This document shows positions 63,895 through 64,000 of a DNA stretch of 64,000 nt, in pieces. The notes beneath the pieces are model-generated. The model saw only the letters and a program-made list of their open reading frames with translations. It did not search any database and was not told the origin of the DNA. This stretch comes from Tenacibaculum jejuense (GTDB lineage: Bacteria; Bacteroidota; Bacteroidia; Flavobacteriales; Flavobacteriaceae): NCBI RefSeq assembly GCF_900198195.1, contig NZ_LT899436.1, forward strand, positions 3,129,001-3,193,000, given 5' to 3'. Made by a program: the position numbers and the translations under genes. Numbering within the stretch: the stretch's first letter is position 1; every line of letters begins with the position of its first letter.

Positions 63895-64000
63895 ATTAGA
63901 TTTATTTGACGGAGGTTTTCCGTTAGCTACTGAAACTTTAGATTTCTTACAAGGTCAAAGTCAAATGGCTGCTACTTTAACTGCTTTGGGCGGAAGTGAC
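63887..64000 (+). CDS. Start of second collar/fibre gene (cut by window edge)
   Basis: The frame runs from ATG at 63887 to the window end (38 codons, MNRLDLFDGGFPLATETLDF ...). Its start (NR-hydrophobic, GFPLAT/ETLDF) matches the collar fibre at 54960 (MNRINFQQSIGFPLETNTL), so this is the fibre of the second module. The 3' part lies outside the window. Confidence 0.8.
   Translation, partial: MNRLDLFDGGFPLATETLDFLQGQSQMAATLTALGGSD

Noticed and set aside
40964..64000. Extracellular contractile injection system (AFP/MAC-like)
   Set aside because: No AAA+ ATPase, no several sheath or tube paralogues, and a repressor plus amidase and spanin point to a phage-derived, lysis-released tail.
40964..64000. 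Complete Mu-like prophage
   Set aside because: No transposase, terminase, portal or capsid gene is found within the window; only the DUF3164-like gene and the tail layout recall Mu. Head genes beyond 64000 cannot be excluded.

Overview
The window reads as chromosome of a Bacteroidota bacterium, most likely a marine Flavobacteriaceae member. It is strongly AT-rich and lacks Shine-Dalgarno-like leaders. It carries a SusC/SusD pair, many lipoproteins with short N-terminal lipoboxes, a LytTR regulator, and TAnnTTTG-type promoter boxes. The genus cannot be fixed from the sequence alone.

Region 1 (1-8359) is part of a surface polysaccharide locus: two proteins of unknown function (the second probably Ig-like), a membrane-anchored clan GH-A glycosidase, a GT4 glycosyltransferase, a Wzx/MATE-type flippase and a TPR plus beta-barrel outer-membrane protein. 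Region 2 (8361-11605) is a 3.2-kb convergent intergenic space filled by eleven tandem units of about 285 bp. Each unit has a terminator-like hairpin, usually with a C-rich loop on the minus strand, and a minus-strand TAnnTTTG box at a nearly constant 146-154 nt from it. I read it as an array of about 150-nt small RNA genes. Region 3 (11606-15548) is a phosphorelay module: LytTR regulator, HPt protein, multi-PAS histidine kinase and single-domain receiver, all transcribed toward the array.

Region 4 (15700-40832) holds a DUF255 thioredoxin-like lipoprotein and a polysaccharide utilisation locus. The long minus-strand operon runs SusC, SusD, a giant FG-GAP/VCBS lipoprotein, SMP-30 lactonase, GH3 glucosidase, a fused gluconokinase/6-phosphogluconate dehydrogenase, a GntP permease, a LacI regulator, a GPH symporter, an AGE-family epimerase, a jelly-roll lipoprotein and a coiled-coil lipoprotein. 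A divergent AraC regulator and a second GH3 lie to its right. The set suggests use of a beta-glucoside whose product includes gluconate or gluconolactone (for example an aldobionic acid), routed into the pentose phosphate pathway.

Region 5 (40964-64000, running off the edge) is a contractile-tail element related to Mu-like myophages. It has an S24 repressor with repeated operator-like sites, small early genes including a DUF3164 protein, and a lysis pair (amidase and a one-piece spanin). The tail genes follow: sheath, tube, a frameshifted tail chaperone, tape measure, baseplate hub and spike, then J, I, collar, a LysM-like protein, three paralogous fibres, four structured 155-bp repeats and a second J-I-collar set. 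No integrase, transposase, terminase, portal or capsid gene is seen, so an R-type tailocin-like particle with two baseplate/fibre modules is the leading reading. The right end is not visible, so a prophage with displaced head genes is not excluded.
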